The position numbers and the translations under genes are program-made. Under the pieces are notes generated by a model. It was not told the DNA's origin, did not search any database, and saw only the letters and a list, made by a program, of their open reading frames with translations. From Caprimulgus europaeus (lineage: Eukaryota > Chordata > Aves > Caprimulgiformes > Caprimulgidae), in contig OU015532.1 of NCBI GenBank assembly GCA_907165065.1, positions 37,242,339 to 37,306,338 on the forward strand: 64,000 bases of DNA, in the 5' to 3' direction. Below are positions 35,450 through 48,200 of this stretch, one piece after another (position 1 is the stretch's first letter; each line of letters starts with the position of its first letter).

Positions 35450-37695
35450 GAGTGGATAAGCCACTGGGTCTCCCTCTACATGTTCTCTTACTCTTTTGTA
35501 ACTCTTCCTCCATTCCAAATAATCATTCGTCTTCCCCGGACGCCCATCCTGGCTCTCTGTTCCTCCCCTTTTCCCCTTTAAGAAAGGAGCTGTTTGATTC
35601 ATGGTGTCAGTTATCTTCCAAGCTCCATGCCAGTCCCAGGGGTAGGAGCTCATGGGGCTGATGAGGGTAGGAGTGATCAACTGCAGGCTTTCCTGTTGCT
35701 GAGCTTGCTGCAGGCCTGACCGTTTTTAAGACTTCAACAGATGTTTCTGCTTAGAAACTATTGGCATCTTTATGGACTGTTTTTTCCATTCTTCCCTCCT
35801 GGCCTGTGTCCCAGCAGCAATGAATTATGTAAGACTACATTCTAGCCTTTTCTTTATTAATATTTCTGTAGACACATCTCTAAGAAGTACATCTGCAGTT
35901 CTCTCTCATAGTTTAGCATCCTTGACTTTCTCTTTGACCAAAACACCCACCTACCCTTAAAACACTTATGTGTCTTTTCGTCCTCTTACAGATACAGATG
36001 CCAAAAATACAAACACTAGAATCCCAGCTCCTGGCTTCAGATTCAACATGTCTCTGACTGTTCATACTGTGGTCTTAATCGATATGCCTTGTGCTTAGAG
36101 GCTAACCCCTTGCTACAGGGCTGCTTTTATTTGTCTCTTACTGCTGGTGCTTAACAAACAGTAATTAATAATAGGTAATGGAAGGAGATTTAGAAACTGC
36201 TGCTAGAACTCAAAATGGCTCCAACAAGCATCATCCCTCCCTGGCTTAGTGGTTTAGCTGACAGTTATTAGAAATGAACAAGTTTCAGACGGTCTTGAGT
36301 GGAATGAATGCACTGGGCTGGTTTATTTGCACTGTTGATAAGCACTTGTAATCCCACAAAATATGCAGTGTAATGCGTGCAGGGCACCTGATGCAATCCG
36401 GGTAGACTTAACCCTTTTACATTGTACAGCAAAACTTCAAAGCTCAAAACTGGCTGGATTAAGTTTCTTTAAAAGATGATGTAAGGAATATGTACAAGAT
36501 CACATGCAGTTTACTTTAACTTAGGAGACAGAGAAACGTTCTGGAAAATTTGGCATGGCACCCCCAGACCACTACTTGATTTTAGACGTACTGTAGTAGC
36601 AGAAATAAGCTGTTTCCTTCTTTGGGAACACACTACTAGAAGGAGACAGAGTAGTCTTAGCCAGTGTGCCACAGCCAAATGTGGGATTTTCATGCAGGCC
36701 TATGTCTAGTTATTACAGCAAAGGTTTGCTGTAAATCCTCTTGATGCACTTAGCAACTGAATTCCCACTGGAAGAAAAGCACATCTTTGCCAATATAATG
36801 CTCTCATTGTTCACCACCTCAAACTCTTTTTGTGACTGAGCTGCTCCAACGAGGCACAATGTCATTTCAAGTGATCCTCTTGGCATTTTTCCCTTTCATT
36901 AATTTAGCACTGACAGAAATTTGCTGAGTAGATTACTTCCTTTTATTTACAGTATATGTATAGTTCTCCAGTAACAGCCAAGCAAGTTCCCATTGTCCTA
37001 CCCAGGTGCCTCTGCACTGGTTTTGCAGGACTGTGAGGGCTGGAGTAAAACACAGTTCTTTCTTGGCACCTTGTCTGAGACTGCCCAGCAAGAGAGGCAG
37101 CACTACTGGTGGGTGTGATGTGGCTTTGGATCACTGAGGAGACAAGTTGGACTGGTGATCCAGGCACTGGAGTCTCCCTCCAAAGAGAGCAGAGTGTGGT
37201 ATTGCCAGTGCAGGCACTGGATGCAGCTCAGCTGGCCTGCATGTCCTGAACTCCCAGGAGGGTTCAGCCCCCACTGGAGTCCCCTGCATTTTCCCTCCTG
37301 GAAGTAGAGTGGTGAATCTCTTCTGGTGAGAGCTGAAACTATACAGTAGGAGAATATGAGTTAAACTTTAATTGTCTGAGTGTTTTTCTCACTTTCAGCA
37401 GAAAGCCATACTATAAGGATTGCCAGGTCAGCCAGTCTGCCATTTTCTGTAATTACATTTGTGAGAGAGTTGCATACAGTAGGCACTATGGTAGACAGGG
37501 ATTTTTAAAGAATATTCATTTTTTATTTACTGGGAGATAAGGCATTGCTGGTGTGAGCAGGTATTTCCCCTGTTTTGAACAGGGAGTGCCATTGCCAGTC
37601 AACATTTTGTCAACTGATTCAGAGAAGAGGCAAGCAAGCTCTGTGCCCTGGTGTCTTCAGAGAGCTTGACGCTGCACAACCACCTTTGATGTACA
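35450..37695. other. Non-coding sequence, no supported feature
   Basis: No gene or family repeat was recognised. The minus-strand frame that overlaps the CR1 fragment here opens with TTG and is not credited. Confidence 0.5.
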
Positions 37696-37699
37696 TCCT

Positions 37700-37835
37700 C
37701 ACTGCTGCCTGGCTTTGCTGTTACTGTTATTTTTAAGACCTTGTGCTCTAGTGGCGAAGAGAGTCACATAGCAAAATGGAGAGACAAGATCTGAACTCAA
37801 ATATTCCTGTGCTTGCTCCTTTAGACTGTGCTGTT
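37700..37835 (-). repeat. MIR-type SINE, minus strand
   Basis: GAGTCACATAGCAAAATGGA, then ACAAGATCTGAACTCAAATA, then CTGTGCTTGCTCCTTTAGAC and TGTGCTG follow the reverse-complement MIR layout: 'ggtcacacagcaagt', 'ggatttgaacccagg', 'ctgtgctctttccactagaccatgctg'. It keeps the tRNA-derived head recognisably. The copy is clear though diverged. Confidence 0.6.
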
Positions 37836-37839
37836 TTTG

Positions 37840-40800
37840 TTGGGAGAGTTTAATTCACTTCAGGATCCAGGAGAGCTACGAGCCAAGCTATGAGCCATTA
37901 TCCACTAACAGAAATCTGCAATAATAGCAAATGGAGCATGCAAGCTGCCTTGCCAAGGAACTTGATGCTCTCTTTTCTCAGAGGTCTCTGTGCTGAAGGT
38001 CTCCCCAGATCTCTCCCTGTTAAATACAAAATCTTGCAGCTCCCTGGGGCCCATGAGTGACCCCCTGGCTAACGACTATTTGCCAGTCCTGTTTTGTACC
38101 GTTATATTGTTGGCCGACATTGCATTTTTACAGTTCAGTTTTGTTTCTTAGAGTCTTAGAAGTGACCAGTTTCATTGTCAATAAATACATCTCTTTGCCC
38201 AGTACACAGTATTCTCCTGGCAGCTTGGTGCTCACAGACTATAGGGAGCTGTAAACAACACTGTTTATACTTTCTGGTGATACCAGAACATTAGCATATA
38301 AATAGAAGAGAGATTTAAACAGGCTAAAACAACCCCAGCCTGGCCTATTGGGAAGGGCAGACAAGCTGCTTTTCACTCTCCTTGCCAAGGATGTCAACTT
38401 TTCTGTGGGACTATTGCAAGAATGAAGGGCTTAAAGAGATGGGAAGCTTTTATCTGACAAAAGAAAGGTCGATGAGCCTTAGAAATGCAGAAATGGACTG
38501 AATAACAGTCTGCCTGTTGGGATTTCCTTGTGAGGCCTGTTGGTGTTAGTGTGGAGATGTAGAGGGAAGGAAATTACTGACTTAAAAATCGTCACTGAGC
38601 TGTGGGATAACAGCTTTCTTTGAAGGGTGACTTACAGTAAAGTGTTAAAAATATGATCATTGCAGCCAGAGTGAGCATATCGCTTTAGAAAAAGTTATTT
38701 CATTTACCTAAAGAAACATATCATGTGACCTTTAGCATTTTTTGAGCTGCACAGTATGTCAGAAACATGGTACAGCCAAATACTAAATCAAATAACCTCT
38801 CCTATCTTATCTATCTATTGAATTGCTAAAATTCCTCTCACCTTTGGCACCAGTGAGAGATAGGCACTAATGCTGCAGTGAAACGACCTGAATCCTTTTT
38901 CTTTATTTTTGCAATAGAATATGTAAAGCAGAGTTAACAGAAGTGTAGAGGCCAGGGTGAAAAGAGGTTCTCAGTTAACAGTCCTTTGGAAACCAGAGAC
39001 CAAGACAAGGAGAAAGAAAAGCCAGAGATGATGTTTCCATGTGAGAAAGAGGTACTGTGGGATTTTAAAGAAAGCTGTCACGTGAATGGGGGTGGGGGTA
39101 AAACTGTGAAACAGAACTTACCCGTGCTTGGTATTTGTTGTGTGCTTTGCAGATGTGCCTCAGCAAGGCCTTCCCATAGACCTTTGGAGACACTTCCATT
39201 TCAGGGCTGGCAGCTCTGGATGCAGCAGCCACCTGCCCCATTCTCCTTCCCTCTCCTGGGAGGGGGGAATGTTTGTGATGTTGGTTTTCCTCTTCAGAAG
39301 CAAAAAATTAAATTTTGCACCAAAAAAAGGAATTTCCATAATTGTTTTGTACAATCACCTTTCTGCTGTGGAAAACACCGATTTCAAAGTTACGTCCCCA
39401 AATGTGGAAGAGACACTGCAATTAGCACAGTGTTTACTACACAAAGGTTTCTACAGGAGTGGCTTGCATAGCCACCACAAGTGTGGCACTGAGAGGGGCA
39501 CATAAAAAGAGGAGGAGATGGAAACTGAGCAGGCTTTTACTCTAGTCTTCTTCCCAGGGCTCTTCATTTGCCACATCTGTGTTTGGTCCTTCCAGTGCCT
39601 TGGCTCATGGGCCAAAACAAAGCTCAAGTCCTGGAATATCTGGCAGCGGTGGTACGACACAAGTCAAAAGGCACCTTCCAAAACAAGCCGCAGTGCGCGT
39701 GCGGTCTTGTGCCTCTGTGGTCAGGAACTCGTGCAAGCAGGAGGCAAACCTGTTCTTTGCTTTGGGGTGCAGGTTGCCAGCAGATAAGCCACTGCCTTTG
39801 TAGGGGTAGGAATGTCTGATTGCGCACTGCTGGGGTGGGTCAGTGAGAAAAGGAGACGGTTTTGTGCTGGAGGGCAGCGGATGTCCAGAAGGGGAGAGGC
39901 ATTAGGGCTCGAGGGCTGCAGAAGATTCTTGTATTTCAGAGAAGACCTTGATCACAGAGCCACCATGTTCTCCTACAGGATTAGTTGCCCTTAGATTAAC
40001 CTCATTAGTAGTAATTATAAAGTCTGACACATTTCCCTGTCATTATCTCCCCTGTATCATGCTGTAGGATGCCTTCCTCGTGCTTCTGTCTTTTTATCTA
40101 TCTGGTAAATTAGAGACCAGAGTTTTTTCACTATGTTATCTCTCAAGCTTTTTTCCTCCAATGTAAGCTGGACAGTTTTATCACAGGATCCACTGCAGTG
40201 ATCACAGTTCAGTATCTTACTTTTATCGAGCAAATGTGAGATGAAAAGGATAGCTAGTTATTGTTTGTATAGTAACCTTAATGCCACTGGGGATAAAACT
40301 GCACTTTGGGTTGGGATTCCAGTCCCCTGGGCTTTTCCTAGTCTTTAGTGAGCATGGGCATGTCAAAATGCTCTCCATCTTGTGGAATTCATGGGCCTAT
40401 ATTAGAAAGGAGATGGCTAGAGGACCACTGTCCTGGTGGCTTGAGGGAAAGGTTAATAAAGTACCAAGGGGCCCGTGTTCAAGGCAGGATGGTCAACCAA
40501 AGACTGAGCAGGAGAGAGGAGCTAGGATGCGCATATGCAGGTCTCAAAGTTAGTTTATTTAAAGGATGTGTGTGCCCAACACAGAGCAAGGATTCTCTGG
40601 AAATGTGGAAACTAACCTGAAATGCTCTTTGCTATTGTGGATCTCTAGCACTGGAACAAGAGTGAAAATGAAACAGGGATTGTGGTAGTCGGACTAAAAG
40701 CTGCTTGGCCACAATCCCCATGCTGGATTTAAACAAAATTCTGCATCACAGTGGACGTTCTTCTTGTGCCCAAAGATCAAGAAGTGGAGGTAAACCAGAG

Positions 40801-42225
40801 CAACACTGTAGGCATTAAAAGCTCAGGATGGAGAGATGATATCTGGAATTGAGCTATATTAAATGCTCCCTCCTGGTCCATACACTCAGTTTATGTTATA
40901 TGCAACAAGATTAACTCGAAGTTTGCCCTTCCTCAGTTTGGTTGCCACTTGTAACCTAGGCAGGTCCCATTTGGTCTCCCTCAAAAAAAAAAAAAAAATT
41001 GCAGTCCCTGTTGTATATACTCCTCTCACCAGAGGGCAATGAAGTCAAGTCCCTTAGTATCACACAAGCGATGCTCCTGTGTTGTGAAAGGCAAAGAACA
41101 CCACCTGACTCGGCAACAGTGTTTGAATAGAAAGGTGGCACTGGGTCAGGGTGACTCCAGCACAACAGGTGGCACACAGATAAGCAGGCTGCCCCAATTG
41201 TCTGCAAAAACCATGGGATGCCAGTGGGAGGACTTGGCAACAGCCACTGCAGGAGGAACTGGCATTCACAGCTATTTCGGGGCAGATAGACTTATCTGCA
41301 TCTCAGTAAATCTGCTTCCAAAGTGGTTTTAATAGCCTGCATTAATAAGCCAAATGCATTGTTTGGAGGCAAGAAACTTTAATTCAAAGCAATTGAAGTC
41401 AACCTGCAGCACAGCTCTAATGCAGAAAAGCTGTGATGGGCAGAAGGCCTGAAGGAAACAAGATGGGAAGAGTTGAGTGTGAGCTGCTGACAGTCCTTGC
41501 AGAATTTTAAAAAGGGATGATCTGAATTGGTTGAATCAAAAGTGAATTGGAGAGGCTAACCAATGCAAAGAGCTGCATTTGTAATGTCTTCATTTTTCCA
41601 TTACTTTTCCTTATTCTCTCTAGGGCGCTGCTATTGCATCTCACACCAATCAGCAGCTCAGCCAAGGACTGTCATTTGGTATTCCAGTCTGACCCAGTAT
41701 TTTGCAGGGTGCCAAACAGCCACAGTGTAGATGCCTTAACCCTCCCCCCAAGCCCAACGCACAGAGAAGCGTCTATGCAAAGCCTTACAAAGCCTTTCAA
41801 ATGCCCTGCAAGTGCGACAAAGATAGGAGGAAATGAGATCTCTTCTCAGATTTCAAGAGCCCATTTAAAAATTACACCGTGTGGGTGAACTGGGCTTCTC
41901 ACCAGCAGGCTTTGGGAAATGAAACTTTTGCTTTTGGGTACTAGCTTGACTTTGCTCCAGGAGGCCCATCACAGCTACTGTTTAACAGTTGACTCAGAGA
42001 CTGTTGGAAGAGAGCGTGTTTTGAGGGTGTTTCAAGGGACAGTGACTTTCTGTGAAGCCTTGTGGCCAGGTTGCAGCCAGATCCCAGCTTGTTCAAATAG
42101 GTGGTCCCATTTCTGATCAGAGAGGGCTGAGGGCAGGATAAGCTACGGAGGAGGAGTTCCCACTCCCTCCTGGAGCAACTCAGCGGGGTGCCATCTGCCA
42201 CTCTTGCTAAGACCTGTGCTGCAGT
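37840..42225. other. Non-coding sequence, no supported gene
   Basis: The long frame at 38986-39471 opens with TTG and has no domain; other overlapping frames here share no family features. An A16 run lies at 40983-40998. The stretch 41340-41600 is low-redundancy with AATTGAAG and TTCAAAG words and could be regulatory, but this is not claimed. Confidence 0.5.
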
Positions 42226-42229
42226 ACAG

Positions 42230-42760
42230 GGTTATTTCAGACTCGGGAGCTATCAGTCCATCACCGTGCGGGAACACAGAAAGGGTATTTGCTAAAGGAG
42301 CGCTGGCCTGGGAAGGTGGCAGCAGGGCCAGGCTGAGCTCGGGTGCACCCGCTGTGCCTTCTCTCCCTCGCCACTTGATAAATACCCCGCTCCTTCCCCC
42401 GCCCTCCTGCCCATTTTCCACAGCAGAGAGCAGACACAAGGGGACCCTTTCATCTTGGCACATCCCCTTGCTGATTAATGTGATGCAATGTTCCCACAAC
42501 ACCACCACTATGCCGGCCATGTAATTAGGCGGGAGATAATGAATGCTTCAGAGCCTATTCAGGCAGCAGTGCCCGCCTCCCCGCTGAACAAGCTCCTTTC
42601 TCAGCAGTGAAGCCAAGTGGAAGGAGAGGCAGCAGAAATGCCATTGGTGCTGCGCTTAATTGTGCAGGAATCGGGGGCTCTCGCAGTAAAAAAGAGAGTA
42701 AGGGCCAGTGTGGGAGAGGTGGGCAAGTGGGTCTGCTCTGTGATCGCAGGGACAAACTTT
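42230..42760. promoter_or_regulatory. Candidate enhancer block, GC-richer
   Basis: GC and CpG rise modestly. GCTGATTAATGTGATGCAAT at about 42470 and CATGTAATTAGGCGGGAGAT at about 42520 hold homeodomain cores, and TTCCCACA at 42491-42498 resembles the RBPJ (Notch effector) site in reverse. The sequence is non-repetitive, the frames present are unconvincing, and the whole resembles a deeply conserved enhancer. The conservation is assumed, not shown. Confidence 0.4.
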
Positions 42761-42769
42761 TTGTTGTGT

Positions 42770-44100
42770 CTTTTCATGTGTTTGACCTTGTGGCAGCAGA
42801 AGCTTTAAATGTGCACATCTCTGGCTTTGTATGTGTGTGCCTTTTTTGTTTCAAATCATTAGGGAAAGCCATCATTTAATAAGCATAAGAGTCTGTCTTC
42901 TCAGTAACCCAGAGGCAAAGATGCTGGTGCTACTTAGTGGCCTTTGAAATGTGGGAAACACACTGGGGACACAATAGGCTTATTCTCTTTTAGGGGGCTT
43001 TACAGTTAAGCTGCCATTGTCTGGCTAACATTAGCAAGAAAGCTACTCCCCTTTCTCCCTGACCCCTGTGTAGACTCTGAGAAAACAACCAATTGGTTTA
43101 AAATGCACTATCCAAATGCCTTCAGATCACGCGAGAATAAAGCCAGTGAGGAGCTGAAAGTCTGCCTGATCAGCTGGAAACCAATGGATCTACTGCCAAA
43201 GGTCTTAGCAGAAATTCAGTCCTCTGCTCAAATTGCTTTCTGGAGTTTTTTATCATTTGTTTGCTGATGCAAAATAATTTTAAACTTCATACTTGACCAT
43301 ACCACGTACTAAATGTAGGCAGTGCAGCCTGATGTAAGCAGCTGGTAAAACTCATTATAAACTGACTTCAGTAGTTATAAAAATAAAAAGGTAACTAAAG
43401 TTTTGTGTTAGGTGCAAATAGGCAGAAAACAGCTGTTGGTGATAGCGATTAAGCAGGGAAGCTCAGTTTGTGTGGTAGGTTAGGTTAATTTCTGAGCAAA
43501 ATGTCACTGGAGGGTGGAGTATATCAGAAAGAGCAATTTACAAGTTATAAAATAGAACAATTCATATGCACACTTATATTTAAGCCTGCTTTACTCCAAC
43601 GAGCTCTAAAGCCATAATGTGCTCTTTTGTAAGTGAATACTTCCCAGGCAGACCCACTGATCACCCTACTGAATTAAGTGACAGACTCTTTTGTGTATCC
43701 CTTCTTGAATGGCAAATGGATGCAAGTTATATTATTCTGTTGCTTAAACCCATTTTCTAATCAATTTGGTATACAATGTGCACTGCGTATCACTGCTGCA
43801 CATTTTGACTCAGCATCAGATGGTACGCAGAAAATTCTTAAGCTTTCCTGTAACTACAGTGTCAAAAAAAAACAGATTTCACTGAGAATCTTTTCATGTT
43901 GCAACATAATAGTAGAGTTGCAACCAAAAAACAAAAAAAAATCTGGCAGGAAGAACAACTTTTACAAAAGAAAATCAGTTCCACTGACATCTTCACAGAG
44001 CTACCCAGTGGTATGCACAGTCATGTGCCTCCATGTCCTACAAACACACGGCATTCATTTGTGCCATACCATTGCGTCCCAAAGCAGATGCACGTAGTCA
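42770..44100. other. Non-coding sequence, no supported feature
   Basis: AT-rich with no recognised repeat. The frame at 43678-44097 is Lys/Asn/Ser-rich without domains and runs up to the 128-base hairpin. Confidence 0.5.
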
Positions 44101-44104
44101 GTCT

Positions 44105-44232
44105 CACTGTAACCCTCAGATCATGTGTCATCTGTTTCCCCTCCCTCTGTCACATGCACAAACACAGCCTGCAGGCTCTGTGTGTGAAACAGAGAAGGGA
44201 AATAGATGACACATGATGTGAGGGTTATAGTG
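44105..44232. repeat. 128-bp imperfect hairpin
   Basis: The outer 36 bases of each arm pair with 33 of 36 matches: the left arm begins CACTGTAACCCTCAG and the right arm ends CTGAGGGTTATAGTG-like (actual TGTGAGGGTTATAGTG). Inside, pairing is looser until the 12-base palindrome AGCCTGCAGGCT at 44166-44177, the centre. The left arm is about six bases longer. A palindrome this long implies a MITE-like or ancient hairpin repeat, or a structured RNA. No target-site duplication is obvious in the flanks. Confidence 0.8.
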
Positions 44233-45182
44233 CTTCTAAAATTGATGGTCAGCATTTTATTGGTGTCAGGGACTCTAAGGTCTTTACCTTAGGGAAAAGA
44301 AGTGGTATTGGAACTAAGGAGCCGAGTTGTCACTGCCCAAAACTGAGAAAGATCTCTGTCCTGAAAGGAGATTCGAATGTTTTCCTTCTGTCTACACCCT
44401 TTGCTGGCAACGAATTCTCTTGCATGAACTTAGGTTAGTACTTCTCTCAGTAGCACGATGTCCTCCAGAGGAATGTAAAGCCAGTGACGGCATTGATTCT
44501 CATTTGTAAACTCTATCTGTGTTGGCGAGTGCCATTCCTATAAACCACCCAGGCTGAGGTAAAGGTACTTGATTATCTTACTGACAGCTTGAGGCAGCAT
44601 CCTGTAGCAGCAAACATGTTCAACGGGTTTAAAGAGAAATGAGCACAAGCACAACTCAGGATCTGAGACCCATTTGCTCTTCTAAAGTGGGATATCTCCT
44701 TGTGATCTCTTTTTCCCCTCTGCCTAATCTGATAGCAAAGCAAACTGCATCCAACTCCAGAATGCACATCTGGGAGTGGATTTTCCAGTACAAAAGCCAT
44801 TCAGTCACCAAGAGTTCAGTGACATGACCCTTCCCAGGGCAACCCGCAAGAGATTGGCACGTCTAGAATTATGTTATGCTGACAACATCTGGCGTTCAGT
44901 TGTCTCCGGTAAAAAAACAGATGTTTTGCTTCTGGTGGTCACAAATTTCTCCCCATGTTCACCATTCTAATTTCTGTTTAAAACTGCATTGAGCCAAGAA
45001 ATGAACATAAATTTGCTTGGAAACTGTCCCGGAGAATCTGCCATCTGAACTTCAGAATCATTTGCTGTGCTACGTGCTCTTGACAGGCTCTGAAACCCGT
45101 CCAGATCTCTAGTTGGGATAGAATTTCTTTTGAATTTTTTCTATTAGCCCAAGTGATGCGAGGACCATCCCAGTGAAACCCT

Positions 45183-45251
45183 GATACTGTAGCAGCAAGG
45201 AACAAGGTAAGGGAAGAGGCTGTCTTATGTGTCCCTTGCTGCTACTGTAAC
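45183..45251 (+). ncRNA. MicroRNA-precursor-like hairpin (candidate)
   Basis: The 69-base segment folds on paper into one stem. Twelve consecutive pairs join 45189-45200 to 45234-45245, with four more pairs outside around two mismatches, then three pairs, a 3-by-2 internal loop, and TAAG/CTTA closing a 12-base terminal loop. Stem length, loop size and single mismatches suit a pre-miRNA. A 5' arm product starting at U45190, TAGCAGCAAGGAACAAGG, would have seed AGCAGCA, that of the miR-15/16/195/424/497 family, but the rest of the arm differs from those genes. The opposite strand would also fold. Expression is not shown. Confidence 0.45.
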
Positions 45252-45259
45252 AAGGAAGA

Positions 45260-48200
45260 AGTAATGCAATCACCCATGGGCCCAGATTATGCTAAATCTG
45301 GTCCATATTTTGATCTCTTGTGGCTGTTGCAGATTAAACCAAAGGAAAAGTTAGGTAAGAATAATGATGCTAAATAGCACCAAAATCACAGAGCCTTTGT
45401 TGACCACTTGAGTTGTTTCCCAATTCATGCTGCAGCTTGTGCAGACTGATAGGCTCCTGCAGACAGAATACAGAGTGTTAAGAAGTTGATAGGGTAACAG
45501 TTCATATTCATCTTTCATTTACTGTGCAAGCCCTTTAACTGTTCTGGCAGAGAAAAAGGGGTCGACCAACCATTTCTGAACTGTTTCAGGGTTGAAGAAT
45601 CCCAAGACTGGCACAAGAAATCGAACCAGGAGAAGGAGGCACAGCCAAAGTACTGTTCTCCAGCAAACCTCAGCAGCTAGGACAGTCCACACAGCTCAGA
45701 GCAGGTGTGGGAACATGTGTCATTTGAGTCAGGCATGCAGTGGAGCACTGTGGCTGTAGGATGACAAGTTTCCTGGGAAATGGGAGAAAGAAGGGGGAGC
45801 AGCAGGAGGCCTGGCACAGTGCTGAGCTCAGTCCTGACTCTGCACAGCATCTCTGGCATCAATATAGTCCTGACTCTGTGCTCTCTGCCCTCCCATGCCC
45901 AGTACAATACCAGCCACATGTGAAACTCCTGCTGACTCACACCCATGGCATGGAACAGTCTTGGCTTTGCCTGTGTTTAGTTCTCTGTGTGGCACAGTGT
46001 GATCATATTCTTGTATAAAATCCTCTCTGCTAAGTGTCAGTACCACTGTCCTAGCTTCGCATGCCCATTCACCAGCACAAAGACATATTTCTGACCCACC
46101 TACTACTAACTTCTTCCCAGTATAAAACTTTTCCACTTTAAAATTGAGTTGGAGTGCCCTGGACCAGGAAGAGGGCTGTGGGAAAACAACACAATGGCTT
46201 TAGATAAGCAACCAAGTAGCCAGCTCTAGGAGAGGGTACAAAAGCGCGGCAAAAGCAAGCCTATAGCCTGCTTCTGCACTTGCCAGCCACAGCAGGCAGC
46301 TGTTTGCCAGAGCTAATAGCTCAGAAATAAGTGAACACTAAAGAGTTAAAAAGGTTTTCAGGGAGGGCGGGCTGATGAGAGAAGGGGGGAAAAGAGGAGG
46401 AGCAATCCTCTTGTGCACAGACTTCCCAGAGCCTCCAGAGATCTGTAAGCCCCAGGGAGCCACAGGCCTAGGCATAGGATGCTTATGGGTTTTTTAGCTG
46501 TTTTAATTTAGATGTTTGGGATCTAAACAGATAATGATTTACATTAGAATTCATTTATGGTGACAGGATATAACTTGTCATAGCAAACAGAACTGCAAGG
46601 AATGACCAAAATTCAACCCTCAGATTCAGCCTAAAATTCAGCCTGATGGCAAGGGGATCTTACAGTTGTATTCAGGGACAAGCAGTTGTTTGCTCTGAGT
46701 CATTGAAAGATTTGAGATCTGAGAAGGTACCAAAATAGCTCAGGCTTGCACCTATATGTGTCACACTTACCCACATCTTACTGGTCCCTGGTAGCCCACC
46801 TTCCTCTGGTTTAATTTCATCTCATTACCCAAAGATACGTCCCTTGTGCATTTATTTTGTTAATGAAATGCAGGCTTTATTAGAATATCAACTCTGTAGG
46901 GGTTGCCAGGACATATAAAAAAGAACAGCCATAAACTATGTTCATTATTATTGCAGTGTAATGCCAGGTCTAGTACTGCTTCCAGAGAGCAGGAGAGAGA
47001 GAACAGAACTTAACATGTCCCTGACCTGTCCAGAGGGACAAAACAGAGAGCTTTTATTTTATTTGTTTCTACAGTGACTCAGTCTGTAGTAACTGGGTTA
47101 AAGTCCACTTAGAAACGAATAGAACAAAAGGCCTTCTGTTAGTGCTGGACATTTTCCCTCTTCAGATATCACCAGAAGGATTTTTTTTTTAAAAAAAGGA
47201 AAAAAAGAAAAAAAGCCCTCCAGCAGAATGCAGGAAACCACAAGCTTATGGGAGTGTAGCAGCACTTTGGAAAGGAAAACACTGCCTCAGACTTTCATCT
47301 GCAGGGCTTGCTCTTTTTTTCTCTCCATTTTTTCCTTACCTTCTTTTAATCTCTTTACAGCTAGAAGCATTTGCCAGGTCAACACAGAGCCTGGAGGAAA
47401 GGCTGGTGGGGAGAACAGTTAGGTTGCAGGAGATCCAGATCCCAGACAGAGAGAAAAAAAATTGACTTGTGTAGCTCACTCTAGTATGAAAGGGGGATCC
47501 AGCACAGGGAGCAAGCTTGGGTGCAGCTGGAGCTTGCAACTGCAAGTCCTATAGTTGCTTGTCAGACTGAGGGTCTTACCAGGGTGAGAACCTTGGATCC
47601 TGCAGGCAGTACTACAGGGGAAAAAAAGGGCATTTTCATAATTTTTATTTGGCATGGCTGGTCTTTTTTTTTTTTTTTTTTTAAATGTAGCTTAATGATA
47701 TCTAAGTAACAATTACATAATGTTCTCTAAGATATAAAAAGTATCCAAAATGCTTTCTGCTTTCCATTGTAAGTATTGTCATGGCACGCCTGTGTTTTCA
47801 TTATAAAGCAAACATTTTCCAGCAAGCATTCGCTGAATTTCATTAATTTTCACTTCAGCATTTTCCTAAGTAATGTGAACTGACAGTAACAGAAAAAGCA
47901 TGTTGAAATTATATTTTGTATATAAGAATGAGCACTTTACTGAATTTTCCAAAACTTCCCTTTCCCTTCTCTCTCTCAAAAAAAAAGCAAGCAACCCAAA
48001 ACCTTGGGAAATTTGCAGCTGTCTAAAATGAAATGGAAAAGTGGAGTTAAATGTTACTTCTTACCTATAACTTTCGCTATTATTGTGTTCCTGGTTTGTA
48101 CAAAAGGATACGTTATTTTTTGTTAGGTGAGCTTTATGCTGACCTAGATGAGGGAAAGAGCTCGGTGAATGGTGCACTGAGCAGTGTGTTGGGTGTGAGG

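Noticed and set aside
35267..35680. 137-codon minus-strand frame
   Set aside because: It opens with TTG and runs antisense through the CR1 fragment.
38986..39471. 161-codon open frame on the plus strand
   Set aside because: It opens with TTG, shows no domain, and overlaps other frames of similar length. No splice or promoter context.
40983..40998. A16 run as a possible SINE or retrocopy tail
   Set aside because: The sequence before it has no recognisable SINE or gene body.
45600..45680. GGTTCGATTTC on the minus strand, resembling a tRNA B box
   Set aside because: No A box, acceptor stem or cloverleaf could be fitted around it. It is more likely a MIR-head remnant.
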